Below are positions 9,902 to 20,100 of a stretch of 64,000 bases of DNA, piece after piece. A model generated the notes under the pieces. It was not told the origin of the DNA. It worked only from the letters and a program-made list of their open reading frames with translations, and did not search any database. Position 1 is the first letter of the stretch, and every line of letters begins with the position of its first letter. The position numbers were made by a program, and so were the translations under genes. Origin of the DNA: Edaphochlamys debaryana (lineage: Eukaryota; Chlorophyta; Chlorophyceae; Chlamydomonadales); contig JAEHOE010000087.1 of NCBI GenBank assembly GCA_016858145.1, forward strand, positions 124,001-188,000, read 5' to 3'.

Positions 9902-12446
9902 AGGAAGCAAGAAGGGCGGCTAGGCGGGGCACGGGCGGTATGACCGCCAGGGCCGGCACCGGAGCTTGTATGTACGGTATGCTCTGCCATGTGGTGGCGA
10001 AGCGGCGTGGGGCAATTTGTGGAGGGTAGGAATAGTAGTTTCCATGACCACTCTGACCACCCTGACCACCCATGATCCCCAGGTGGTCATGCCCTCCGCC
10101 TACTGCTTGATACTGGAGCATGGCTTGGCGGGAATGGCGGCTAGCACAGCTTAACCGCACGCAGACGGACTGACACGTCTGACAGGCGCCCTGAGGAGCT
10201 CTGTTACACGCCCTGACAGCCGCATGGAAGCCGCCTTGAACTCCAGTCTGTGCCCTGATCTGTGCCCCTACACGCCCCCCTCCGCCCCCGGGCCCCCCCA
10301 TCCACGTTCCAGCTTGGCACCTCACCTCGTGCCCGCCTCGCTCAACCCAGCACTCCCCGCCCCCCCTACATCCCGCACGGCCAAAAACCCAGCTCGTCCT
10401 CCCCTCTCCTTACGGCGCCAACTTCCCTGCCCCTTCCTGCCCTACCGACGCCTAGCTAACACCCCCCCCCCCCCAAAACGTCCATCCACACGCTTTGGGT
10501 TCAGTTCCCAATGACACGGGTGCCAAGTGAAGTCCACCTGTTGTCCTGTTCATCATCTGTTCTTGCCCTCTCGCTCCTCGTGGGGGCCCCACCCCTGCCA
10601 CCTAGAGCTGCTCAGTGCATGCTTGGTGCATCACCTTGGAGACCCCGCAACCCATCGGGCCGTCAGATCCGCACACCTGGCCTCAGCAAGGCAACTGGCT
10701 ATGTCTGAGTCTTCGATGTGTATGAACTCTGAGCATCTGTCAGTTGCCGGGGGACCGCCCTGGGCGCCTCAGCCCCTCAGCCTTCCACCTTGCGTGGGGC
10801 ATGAGCTGCCCAGTGCGTGGTGAGGGTATCAACCAGTGCGGGTCTGCCTGACAGAGGGGGCGCAGGGGCTCATAGCGTCACAGGGCCGTGGCTCCCTTGC
10901 CCTCGTAGATGTTGGGTAGAAGAACATCAACGAAGCCAAGCGTAGATGTTGGGTAGAAGAACATCAACGAAGCCAAGCGTAGATGTTGGGTAGAAGAACA
11001 TCAACGAAGCGAAGCGTAGATGTGGGGTAGAAGAACATCAACGAAGCGAAGCGTAGATGTGGGGTAGAAGAACATCAACGAAGCGAAGCGTAGATGTGGG
11101 GTACAGGTTGCAGGGAGCCCAGTGGAGAGCCCAGTGGAGAGCCCAGTGTAGGCAGCGGCAAGGGTCGAGCCCAGGGAGGGCGGGGGCAGAGGCTGCTCCA
11201 GTTCGGCTGCCTGCACTGCGCGCACCTTGCAAGTACCCGCGGGAAGGGGTTCAGCCTGAGGGCAAGCAATCTGCATCCGTAGGCAGGGGACAGCACGGCT
11301 CCCTCGAGGCGCTCTCCTCTTCAGGTTACAGTTACAGTTACATACGCGATGACCCAACCCGGACGCTCCTTTAGGGCCAGACTTGAGGTCACGCAAGCAC
11401 AAGAGAGCTACCCCGTAGGACCGAAGTCGAACGGCTTCCACGCACCAGCCTCCAGAAACTCGATCTGCACACCCTTGCGCCACCGGGGCGTGGGTGCTGA
11501 TGGGATGGGCAGTTTTCATCATGGTATGAACGATCCAGGTGGGGAGGGGATGGGGCCAGATGGTGTACTCGTGCACTCGTACGAAGTCGGGGACGGCATC
11601 TGTACCGTATGGAATGATAGGATCCTCTTTGAAAGAAGAACCGTGAGGGCGCAAGGGTAAAGGGGGGGGGGACGGGGTGCAAGGGGGGGCGAGGGGGGGG
11701 AAAGGAGACACGGGAGACGAGTTACGCGAAAAGCAGGCCAGCAAATGCAACAAGTGCACTGGTCGGCAACCATCCGCAGCCCTGCTCTTGCGAGCCTAAT
11801 GCGGCGTCACCTTACAAGGCAGCATAACGAAGCCCTCCAAAACCGCCCGAAGCCGTCCGAAGCCTCCCACCCACGAGTTACCTGGGGCAGGTTACCTGAG
11901 CGTGCGGGTCGAGTGCGCAGCGTCTCCGGCGGCTCGCTATAGGCCCAGACCCGCCCAGCATCATCATACAGACCTGAATGTGAAGGGGGGGGGGGGGGGG
12001 GCCGCGAGACCCGAATCTAGGGGCCCCACGCCACCAGGGGCCCTCCATCCAACCCACACCTCGCCAGTATTAAGCATAGCTGTCTTGAAGACCTGCCATT
12101 GCCGTCATGTAGACTCCTTTCCGCTCGTCCTCCCGGACTCGATGGCGCCATGGAATGCCACCTGCGCATATGTGCGCTTAGGCCTAGCACGAGCAGATGT
12201 GCCAAAAGCCGCCTGCGTGCAGGCGCTCGCCGGAGGTGGTCACGAAGGCCGCAGCGCCTGACCAGACGGCCAAGTCGAGTTGCGATCGCTCTGTGAGGGC
12301 TCACCTGCTTCGCTCTCGAGCCATCTCGCGGTAGGCTGCGGGAACCCTGTGGCCCGCTGCTTTCTCTCTTCAGCGCTGGGTCGTTCGCAGCGAGCGCACG
12401 CCCCAACCGTCCTCGGCCGGCGACGTGTCCACGCTCGGTCCGCCCA
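9902..12446. other. Core of composite 1, no recognisable gene
   Basis: The 2.5-kb core has no ORF with family resemblance. It begins near a perfect small hairpin (GGCGGT-ATG-ACCGCC, 9934-9948). It also contains CTGACCAC-type repeats around 10041-10090 and the 37-bp hairpin array at 10905-11102. A minus-strand stretch around 11440-11640 reads for some 60 residues without a stop (PYGTDAVPDF, HEYTIWPHP), but I recognise no domain. If this is a mobile element, it looks non-autonomous. Confidence 0.5.
10905..11102. repeat. 37-bp tandem array, each unit able to form a hairpin
   Basis: Five full units start at 10905, 10942, 10979, 11016 and 11053, followed by a partial unit at 11090. Each begins GTAGATGT, continues GGGTAGAAGAACATCAACG and ends AAGCSAAGC. 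Within units 1-3 GATGTT can pair with AACATC around a 9-nt loop. Units 4-5 carry GATGTG and pair less well. The array sits in the core of composite 1. Confidence 0.9.
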
Positions 12447-12919
12447 CGAACCCGCTCGCGCCCTCCTCCGCCCCGCAGCCTTCTCGTTGCGGCCCGCCGC
12501 ACGCCCCACACGTCCGAGCGTGTGCCCCTCTGCCTGGGAGCCAGCCTGAGGCTGCCACGTGTCTGGGGAGCGCGAAGGGGGGGCCAGGCCGCCTAGGCCG
12601 GCTCGGACCGCCTCGGACCTTGGAGCGTTGGCGGCGCCCCGCCCCGCCAAGACCCCCCGGGACGGGCAGAGGGCCCTTCTGGACGGGAACGCTTCAGGCG
12701 AAGCCCGAAGACGCGCCTGGGCTCTGGAGGCGCCTGACGCACCTGCACGGCAAAGGCGAGGGCCTGGGCAAGGCTACAACCCTCCTGCGCGGGGGCGCTG
12801 AGGGCGGCACACGCCCGGAGAGCGCTCCCGGACGCTGGGGTTCCAACCGCCAAGGCGGGGTGAGTGCTGGTTGCAGGGCCCTCGTGGCATCCTCCGCTCC
12901 AAGCAGCGAGGACCTTGGC

Positions 12920-13014
12920 GCAACCATGGTGTAGTTGGTTATCACATCTGTCTAACATCGCGGGAACGCATGTTGGGACACAGAAGGTCTCCGGTTCGAT
13001 CCCGGATGGGTGCA
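12920..13014 (+). tRNA. tRNA-Val(AAC) with a 21-nt intron
   Basis: The sequence folds as a cloverleaf. Acceptor GCAACCA pairs with TGGGTGC with one A-G mismatch. The D-arm GTGT/TCAC has an AGTTGGTTA loop. The anticodon stem is TCTGT/ACAGA, with anticodon AAC at 12954-12956. The T-arm TCCGG/CCGGA has loop TTCGATC, and the discriminator is A at 13014. A 21-nt intron (12958-12978) follows position 37; its TGTT can pair with the anticodon-side AACA, as in eukaryotic pre-tRNAs. A T4 run at 13019-13022 is a suitable Pol III stop. It is probably functional and is the right end of composite repeat 1. Confidence 0.88.
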
Positions 13015-13018
13015 GCCC

Positions 13019-13022
13019 TTTT
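13019..13022 (+). terminator. Pol III T-run terminator of tRNA-Val
   Basis: A run of four T begins 5 nt after the tRNA discriminator base. This is the usual minimal RNA polymerase III termination signal. The truncated left tRNA copy has no equivalent. Confidence 0.7.
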
Positions 13023-13050
13023 GCCCCTTAGAGGTCCTTGCAGGAATTAT

Positions 13051-13720
13051 GGCCGTTGCAGACACGCATCAGGATCAGGACAATGTGCCTTTATGACAGT
13101 CGTGATGTAGGTTCTCCACCCCGCCCATCACATGGGTGTCCTGCTTGAGTCCCTGCGCACAGCAGGGCGTACGCTGGCCGCAAGGTGAGGCCTCCGCTGT
13201 CTGGTTGCCTGTGCCCGTGTGTGCCCCCCTCTGGCCCTCGAGGCTTCGGACGGCTGCGGGCGGCAACAATGTGCCTTTTTGCCCGTGCCTGCATTTCAGG
13301 CCGTTGCAGACACGCATCAGGATCAGGACAGTGTGCCTTTATGACAGTCATGATGTAGGTTCTCCACCCCGCCCATCACATGGGTGTCCTGCTTGAGTCC
13401 CTGCGCACAGCAGGGCGTACGCTGGCCGCAAGGTGAGGCCTCCGCTGTCTGGTTGCCTGTGCCCGTGTGTGCCCCCCTCTGGCCCTCGAGGCTTCGGACG
13501 GCTGCGGGCGGCAACAATGTGCCTTTGTGCCCGTGCCTGCATTTCAGGCTCCTCACTTGCAGGAAGGCCGGTGCAGAGAGGCATCAGGGAACAGGACAGT
13601 GTGCCTTTGTGACAGTCATGACGTAGGTTCTCCACAGATGTCCTGCTTCAGTCCCTGCTAGCGCACAGCAGGGCGTACGCTGGCCGCACCGTGAGGTCTT
13701 CGCTGTCTGGTTCCCCCGCC
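13051..13720. repeat. 248-bp tandem repeat upstream of the HflX gene
   Basis: Unit 1 (13051-13298) and unit 2 (from 13299) are nearly identical and contain CACATGGGTGTCCTGCTTGA and GGCTGCGGGCGGCAACAATG. A third, diverged and shortened unit runs from about 13566 to 13720. No long conserved frame crosses the units. The array lies between the tRNA-Val and the HflX start, so it probably forms part of the upstream or promoter region. From 13721 to 14136 I see nothing definite apart from a GT run near 13735. Confidence 0.85.
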
Positions 13721-14136
13721 CTCCTCAGCCAGGGTGTGTGTGTGTCGCGGGGTCCCGGCGCGCGCCGAGGCACAGGCATCCCACCCATCCAGTGCAAACC
13801 CGAACCGAGACTGCGCGCTCCCCACGCCACCATAACGGTTTGTTCAGTCGGTGCCGCCGACATCCGGAGCTGCCGTCGAGCACTGCGCGGGCGCGAGTTG
13901 CGCGCGGGAGGATGTTTTGCGGGGCGGGTGTCGTTGAAGTGCTTTCGTTGCTCCTTGTGCGACACGGCTCAGAAGCTATGAGCGTGTGAGCGGCTGTCGA
14001 GACAGTATGGCGCTTCTCGTTGCGCGCGGATGCATGAAGCCGTGCAAACCCGAGTGAACACAGCCATTTGCTTCCTCCCACAAGCTCAACGCACTGACCT
14101 AGGCTCCACGAAACTTACACAGACCCATCGAACAAC

Positions 14137-17100
14137 ATGAGACAGGCTGTGCTCACCTCAAGGCAATGTCCAGGACTAGGTCGACGTGCCTCGGTTCCGT
14201 GCCTGCCGCTGCGAGCTCGCGGGGGCGTCGCTAGCGTTCCTCGTCGCGATGGCTGGCCGTCAGGGGTCAAGGTGAGGTTTGGCAGCGCGACGCCCGGCCT
14301 GTCCGTGCTTGCTGTCTCGCGCCCACGTCCACGCCACCCTGCCGCTCCAGCGTCGGACCAGCGCGGGGCCATGGACTGAAACGCATCCACAGCCCCTCTC
14401 TGACTCACTTGAGGCTCCAACCTCAGCCACAGTCCAGCCAAGCCCCTCTGCCACGGGCTAGAGGATGGGCCCTCGCATTCTCACTTTGCCACACGGGCCC
14501 AGCCTGCCCCGCGCCCCCCTCACCCTCGCCCCAACCCCAACCCCAACCCCAGCCCCCCCCCCAAACTCCCCCCTAACCCCAAGCCCCCCTCCCCCCCCCC
14601 TCCCGCCAGCCCCTGGTCTGCGCCGCCCGCGTGTCCGAGGAGAGCGACCTGGCCGCCGAGTTCGAGGCGGCCCTGGCGCAGCAGCAGGGCCTGGCGCGGC
14701 AGCAGCAGGGGCCGCGGCAGCGGGGGCGGGGCGCGGCCATAGAGGTGAGGAGGGGGGTGGGAGGCGGGGGAGGTGGAGGGGGGAGGGGCTGTGGGGAGGT
14801 AGAGGCTAGCGCAAGAGGCCGACGCACGAGAGGCCAGCGCAAGTGTGCAATGCAGGAAGGGGATTCGGGGGAGCGCAGGGAGAACATAGCGGGGCTGTCG
14901 TCAGAGTCTGGGCAACGGCGGAGGCATATCCAGGGGGCTAGCTGGCTAGCTGGCTAGCTGGTTTATTTATACCCCTGATGGCCATTGAGGTGAGGACTCC
15001 CCCCTTCACTGCCCCCTCCCTTCCCCCCCCAGGCCAACCCCGATGAGCGCGAGCGCGTGTTCCTGGTGGGGGCGGCGGTCAAGGGCGAGGCGCGGCGGCA
15101 CGCGTACGGCCTGGAGGAGAGCGTGGAGGAGCTGGGGCGGCTGGCGGAGGCGGCGGGGCTGAGGGTGGGTGGGGGCTGAAGGGGGGAGGGTGGGGAGAGG
15201 GCTGAGGGAGGGTGGGAGGGGAGAGTGGGGAAGAGGGGGGGCGCGTACATGGGGGTTGGGGCGAGGACGAGGGCCGCGTGGGTTGCGGACGGTGGCCAGC
15301 GATGGGAGGGGGGGTTGGGATTGTGAATGGCAGAGGAAGGGAGGCAGGACGCAGGAGGGGCCAGGGCGAGGTTGCCTTGCACCGGTTTGCATATGGATAG
15401 GTTCTAGCGGGGAGCTGAGCGATGCCCCTTAGCATGGTTACCGCCACCACCCCCAGGTCACGGGCTCCATCCCCCCCCCTTTTCCCTGCCGTTTCCGAAC
15501 ATTTTCGCCCACACCTTACCCACCGCTTCCCGCCCACCCCCCCAGGTCATGGGCTCCACCCAGCAGATGCTGGAGGCTCCCAACATGTCCACCTACATCG
15601 GCAGCGGCAAGGTGGGTGGGGTTGGGAGGGTGGGGACTGGCAGGGACGGGGGGGGGCCAGTTCTGGTGGTTAGGGGGCCGGGTGACGGGTGGGGTTGGGG
15701 CGGGTGAGGGGTATGCGGGTGGGAAGGTGAGGGCTGGCCGTTAATCGGAAGCGGGGTGGACGGTTGAGGATTGGGTGGGGGCTGATGGGCGGGGGCTGGT
15801 GACTCAGGGGCTTTTATGCGGGGGCTGTTGGAGAGGGCTGTTGAAAAGAAAAAGGGATGTCGGGGGCGCAGCGCTTCCATCACCCTTGCAAGCAGACTGG
15901 GAGCCGCAGCGGCCAGGCAGGGGACACACGCCAGCCGGAGGGCCCAGGGACCCCCTCCCCTCCCGAGTCATGTGCTCTTTCCCTCCGGGAGGCGGCTGCT
16001 CGGGAGGGGACGGGGAGCCGCAGCGACTGCACCCCCTCCCACGAGGGGCCGCGAAGAGGCCAGCGAAAGGGACGGATGCGGGCCGGAGGGCCCAGGGCCC
16101 CTCTTCCCTCCTCAGGGGCGCGCTCTCCGCCTGAGGGGGGAGGCGGCGGCTCGGGGGGAGGAGGGGGAGCCGCAGCTCAAGAGGGGCCAGCCACACAGCG
16201 GCAGCGGCCAGACAGGGACCCTCGGGCGCCGGCCCACGCACGGCCGGGCGCTCCACGCGAGGGCTCAGGACGGGGGGGCGGTCGCGTTGGCCGGTCCGCG
16301 GGCGTATGGGAACCCTCACAATAGCTGTCTGGGCATCTCGAGTTCTCGATGGGGTATTAGCTCAGTGGTAGAGCGCGCGCTTCGCACCAGTGGCCCTTCC
16401 CGGCCGCTGCGACACATGCGTGAGGTCACCGGATCGACAGCAGTTGTGAACTGCTCCTGCTGAGTCCTGTCCTCCCCTGGACCCTTCGGCCTTCATCGCT
16501 ACCGGAATCGTGGAAACCCCGATGCCGAGGCCCCTGTGAAGAGCTCTCTCAGAGCTGTTTAGCTCTTTGGCAGCTTGGCTAAGGTTGGCGAGCCCCACCC
16601 ACCAGCGCTGAATGTTGTCAAACGGGTGCTGGGCGGCCGGCCGTTGCCACCACCCGCGTACACCCATGCGATGGCAGACGGCAGTCGGCCCGACCTGTTG
16701 TGTCGCCGGCCTGCAGCTACTGCAGCTCATACCAGGGCCCCGGGGGCCTGCCTCACCGCCCCGGCGGCGCCCTGCCGGTGCCGCCCCTGAGCACCCGTGA
16801 GACAGGCACGGGCGCTGTCGGGGCCGGGCTGCCTCTACTGTCCCCAAAGCAACCGTGGCGGTGCGGCAAGGCGGCCGCGGCCTTCGGGCTCGTGCTCGGC
16901 ACGCATCACCGCGTTGGATTCAGTCGTCAGAGTGCTGAGGTCTGGAGGATAAGAGGTGCGGCAGTGGTGCAGCCGCAAAGCCGATGCCGCCTGTCAGTGG
17001 CGGGTCTACCCTTAGTCCCATATAAGTGCTGCCCATCGGCGTGGCGAGCCGGCAGCTCAAGCCGAAGCCCAGCGGTCAGGCGCGTTCCCGTGGGTCCTTC

Positions 17101-20100
17101 AAAGCCATCAGGCATGCTTGGGTGCTCGACTCCGAGCGGTTTGGGCGGGAAAACGGCAGCAAGTGCTCCGGTGGCGCCCCACGCCCCGTTCAAGTTTGGC
17201 GCGTTGTTCCCACTGCCGACATGCCGGCCAAAGGATACCTAGCACGGAACCTCTATCTCTACCTCGCAACACCCGCTCAGCCGGCACGCTTTCCCACCTG
17301 AGGCTTGGGGAGCTGAAGTCAGAAGTGCAGAGGGGGCAGTCATGTGTGGAGGGGGCCGCGGGAGGGCTAGCGCGGGACCTTGGGACCTTTGTCGCTAGGT
17401 CCTGGCTTGAGCGTTGACCGCCCAGCCCGACCCAGCCCAGCCGTTGCAGCGCTGAGACCCAGAGTAATGGGCGGAGGCTTCAGAACCCCCCGATAGGCCG
17501 CGGCGCTTGAAAAGCGCCGCCAAGCTGCTCCCAGACCGGGCCTGGCTGCCCTGACCGACGGGCGTATGACTGCGGGGCTCGCCCCTCCCGTGGGAGCCGG
17601 CCCTGGCGTGTGCCCCGGTGCTGAGCACAGTAAGGGAGTGGGAGTCTGTAAAGGCCCGGCCACGGCGGCATGTGCGGCCAGGCCCCGGCCATGCGAGTGT
17701 GCGGCGTTGCGTGACTGCCATGGCTCCCACAGCCTGGTTGTCCTGCGGACCTCGCGGCGTCAGAGCCCCTGTCGCGACTGCTTGAACCGGGTCTCGACAC
17801 AGCCAGCCGCGCAAGCGACTGCCTAGATCGTCCACGCAGTCAATGGGTAATCTCTCTCGCGCGCGCGGCGGGAAGGAGGCGCCAGGCTGCAGATCGCTCC
17901 CTCTGTGTGTGGCGCCACGAAACGCGTAGCCGCGAGTGGCTCCCTTCAGGGACGAAGCCGGAACAGTCATACGCCCCTCCAACTTCACTGAAGCCTAGCG
18001 CCCTCAGTGTGGCAAGCCCGACTGGTCCGCAGCGCCCACACAGCGCCCACACACTGGCCAGAGGGCCAGTCTCCCCTCTGCCCGGTCGAGGCTCTCTGTC
18101 TTCCCCTCAGGAAGGCGGCGGCTCGGGGTCGTGGAGTAGGGAGCGCCGCGCCTCACCCCTGTGTGCCGGCAAAATCCGGGCCCTTTCCCCTCCAGCGGCG
18201 CTGTCCCTCAGGGAGGCAGCGGGGGGAAGGGGAGCCCGCAGCACCAGAGCCCAAAAGGAGCGAGGGGCAGCGGCCAGGCAGGGGGCAGACGTCAGCCGGA
18301 GGGCCCAGGGGCCCCCTCCTCTCCCCAGCCATGTGCTCTTCCCCTCCGGGAGGAGGCAGCTCGGGCGACGAAGAAACCCGCAGCGACTGCACCTCCTCCC
18401 ACGAGGGGCCGTGAAGAGGCCAGCGAAAGGGACAGACGCCAGCCGGAGGGCCCAGGGCCCCTCTTCCCTCCTCAGGCGCGCGCTTTCCTCCTGAAGGAGG
18501 CGGCGGCTCCGGGGGAGGAGGGGGAGCCGCAGCGGCCAGGCAGGGGGCAGACGCCAGCCGGAGGGCCCAGGGCCCCTCTCCCCTCCCCAGGCGCGCGCTC
18601 TCCGCCTTAGGGGGGAGGCGGCGGCTCGGGGGGAGGAGGGGGAGCCGCAGCGGACGAGGGGCCAGCCACACAGCGGCAGCGGCCGGACAGGGGACCCTCG
18701 GGCGCCGGCCCACTACACGGCCGGGCGCTCCACGCGAGGGCTCAGGACGGGGGGGCGGTCGCGTTGGCCGGCCTGCAGGCGGATGCCTACCCTCAGAATA
18801 GCTGTTTGGGCATCTCGAATTCTCGATGGGGTATTAGCTCAGTGGTAGAGCGCGCGCTTCGCACCAGTGGCCCTTCCCGACCGCTGCGACACATGCGTGA
18901 GGTCACCGGATCGATCCCGGTATGCTCCAATTATTCCCAACACGTTTGTCTTCTCTTGTTTTTTCTTGTTTTTTTCTCCCACGATGTAGGCCTACCGCTC
19001 TTGTGCTTTGTGCTTTCTTCCCGTTGCCTTCCATTGCTTTCCGGCTGGCACCGTGCTGGCTCTTCACGATTAGCGTCCCGCCCGTTACACGCCGACCGCA
19101 CTTTGCCATTCACATAGATGTTGCCGCCCTGAGGCGTGGGCTGAGACTCAGGCCGGGACCTTCCTCTCCCTCCCCCTTCATCCCTCCTCCACGCCTGCGC
19201 TGATTATGTGACCCTCCTTTACCCCCATCGCCCCAGGTGGCTGAGGTCGCGACGGCCGTGGCGGCTCTGGATGTGGAGACAGTAATCTTCGACGATGAGC
19301 TGTCGCCGGGGCAGCTGAGGAACCTGGTGAGCAAGCACGAGCGGGCCCCAGCGCCTCTACTGATGCATTCAACCTTGATACTTTGTAACTTGTCAAGGCG
19401 ACTGGTCGGGCGGTCACCCTCCCGTGGTGGGCCCATCCCTGCCCCAACCGATACTGGCAGAGCGCCGTCAGGCCCAGGAACTGCCGCCTCCGATCCCCCA
19501 ATCCCCAATCCCCCAACCCCCAACTTGCACCCAACCACCCAACTTGCACCCAACCACCCAACTTGCACCCAACCACCCAACAGCTCTTCTGTTCGATGCA
19601 GTAGAACGTTTACTTACGTTAAAACTGTAGCGCCCTCCTGGCAGAGCAGCATCTGGTCCTCTCCCCACCCAACCCGCTCCCTCCCCCCCGCCCAGCCCCC
19701 TCTTCCAACCCCTCTCCCCCCCTTCTCCCAAACCTCCACCCCCATCCGCAGGAGCGGCAGCTCAGCTCCACCGGCCCCGACGGCCTCCCCACCACGGTGC
19801 GCGTGTGCGACCGCACCGCCCTCATCCTCGACATCTTCAGCCAGCGGGCGCAGACGCGGGAGGGGCAGCTGCAGGTGCGGTGGGGAGGGGTGGGGCGAGC
19901 GGCGTGGGTGGGTGGGTGGGTGCTGGAATGCTGGATGCTTGGGAGCTGGCCTGTCCAAAGACGTGCCGCCAGGCACCCGACTTCTTACATCGGCGCGACC
20001 GCCCTCGTCTGAGCCCGGCTGTGCCTGCTGCCAAGCCCGTGCCAGTGCCTCTGTGCACTCCCGCTGTTTGCCCTCATACTTCCAACCTTTTCCCCCCCTC

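Larger units (their letters stand above)
9352..13014 (+). mobile_element. Composite repeat 1: direct repeats ending in tRNA-Val around a 2.5-kb core
   Basis: Two direct repeats, 9352-9901 (550 bp) and 12447-12997 (551 bp), are about 99% identical, with only a handful of substitutions and one G-run indel seen. They flank a single-copy core at 9902-12446. Both repeats run into the same intron-containing tRNA-Val. The left copy stops inside the T-loop and the right copy continues to a complete tRNA and a T-run. Element-like (R-core-R) order and high repeat identity suggest a recent insertion or duplication. No flanking target duplication, LTR-type TG...CA ends or recognisable transposase/RT was found. 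A plain segmental duplication is an alternative. Confidence 0.6.
15900..18929 (+). mobile_element. Composite repeat 2: direct repeats ending in tRNA-Ala, inside HflX intron 4
   Basis: Left repeat about 15900-16437 and right repeat about 18270-18914 share long GC-rich stretches (roughly 90% identity by eye) and end in the same intron-containing tRNA-Ala(CGC). As in composite 1, the left tRNA is cut in the T-loop and the right tRNA is complete. The repeats are themselves made of units of about 115 bp containing CCGGAGGGCCCAGGG, and the right copy has one extra unit. The core is 16438 to about 18269. Left boundaries are fuzzy. The whole structure lies in the sense orientation within one intron of the HflX gene. 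Confidence 0.6.

Noticed and set aside
10905..11102. CRISPR array
   Set aside because: The units are contiguous 37-bp tandem repeats without unique spacers, in a eukaryotic nuclear context.
9352..12997. Ordinary LTR retrotransposon
   Set aside because: The direct repeats do not start TG or end CA. There is no primer-binding site next to the left repeat, no polypurine tract, no flanking target duplication and no gag-pol. The repeat end coincides with a tRNA T-loop instead.
14528..14552. Telomeric repeat (CCCCAA)n
   Set aside because: Only three to four units inside the pyrimidine-rich intron 1 of HflX; green algal telomeres use TTTTAGGG-type repeats.
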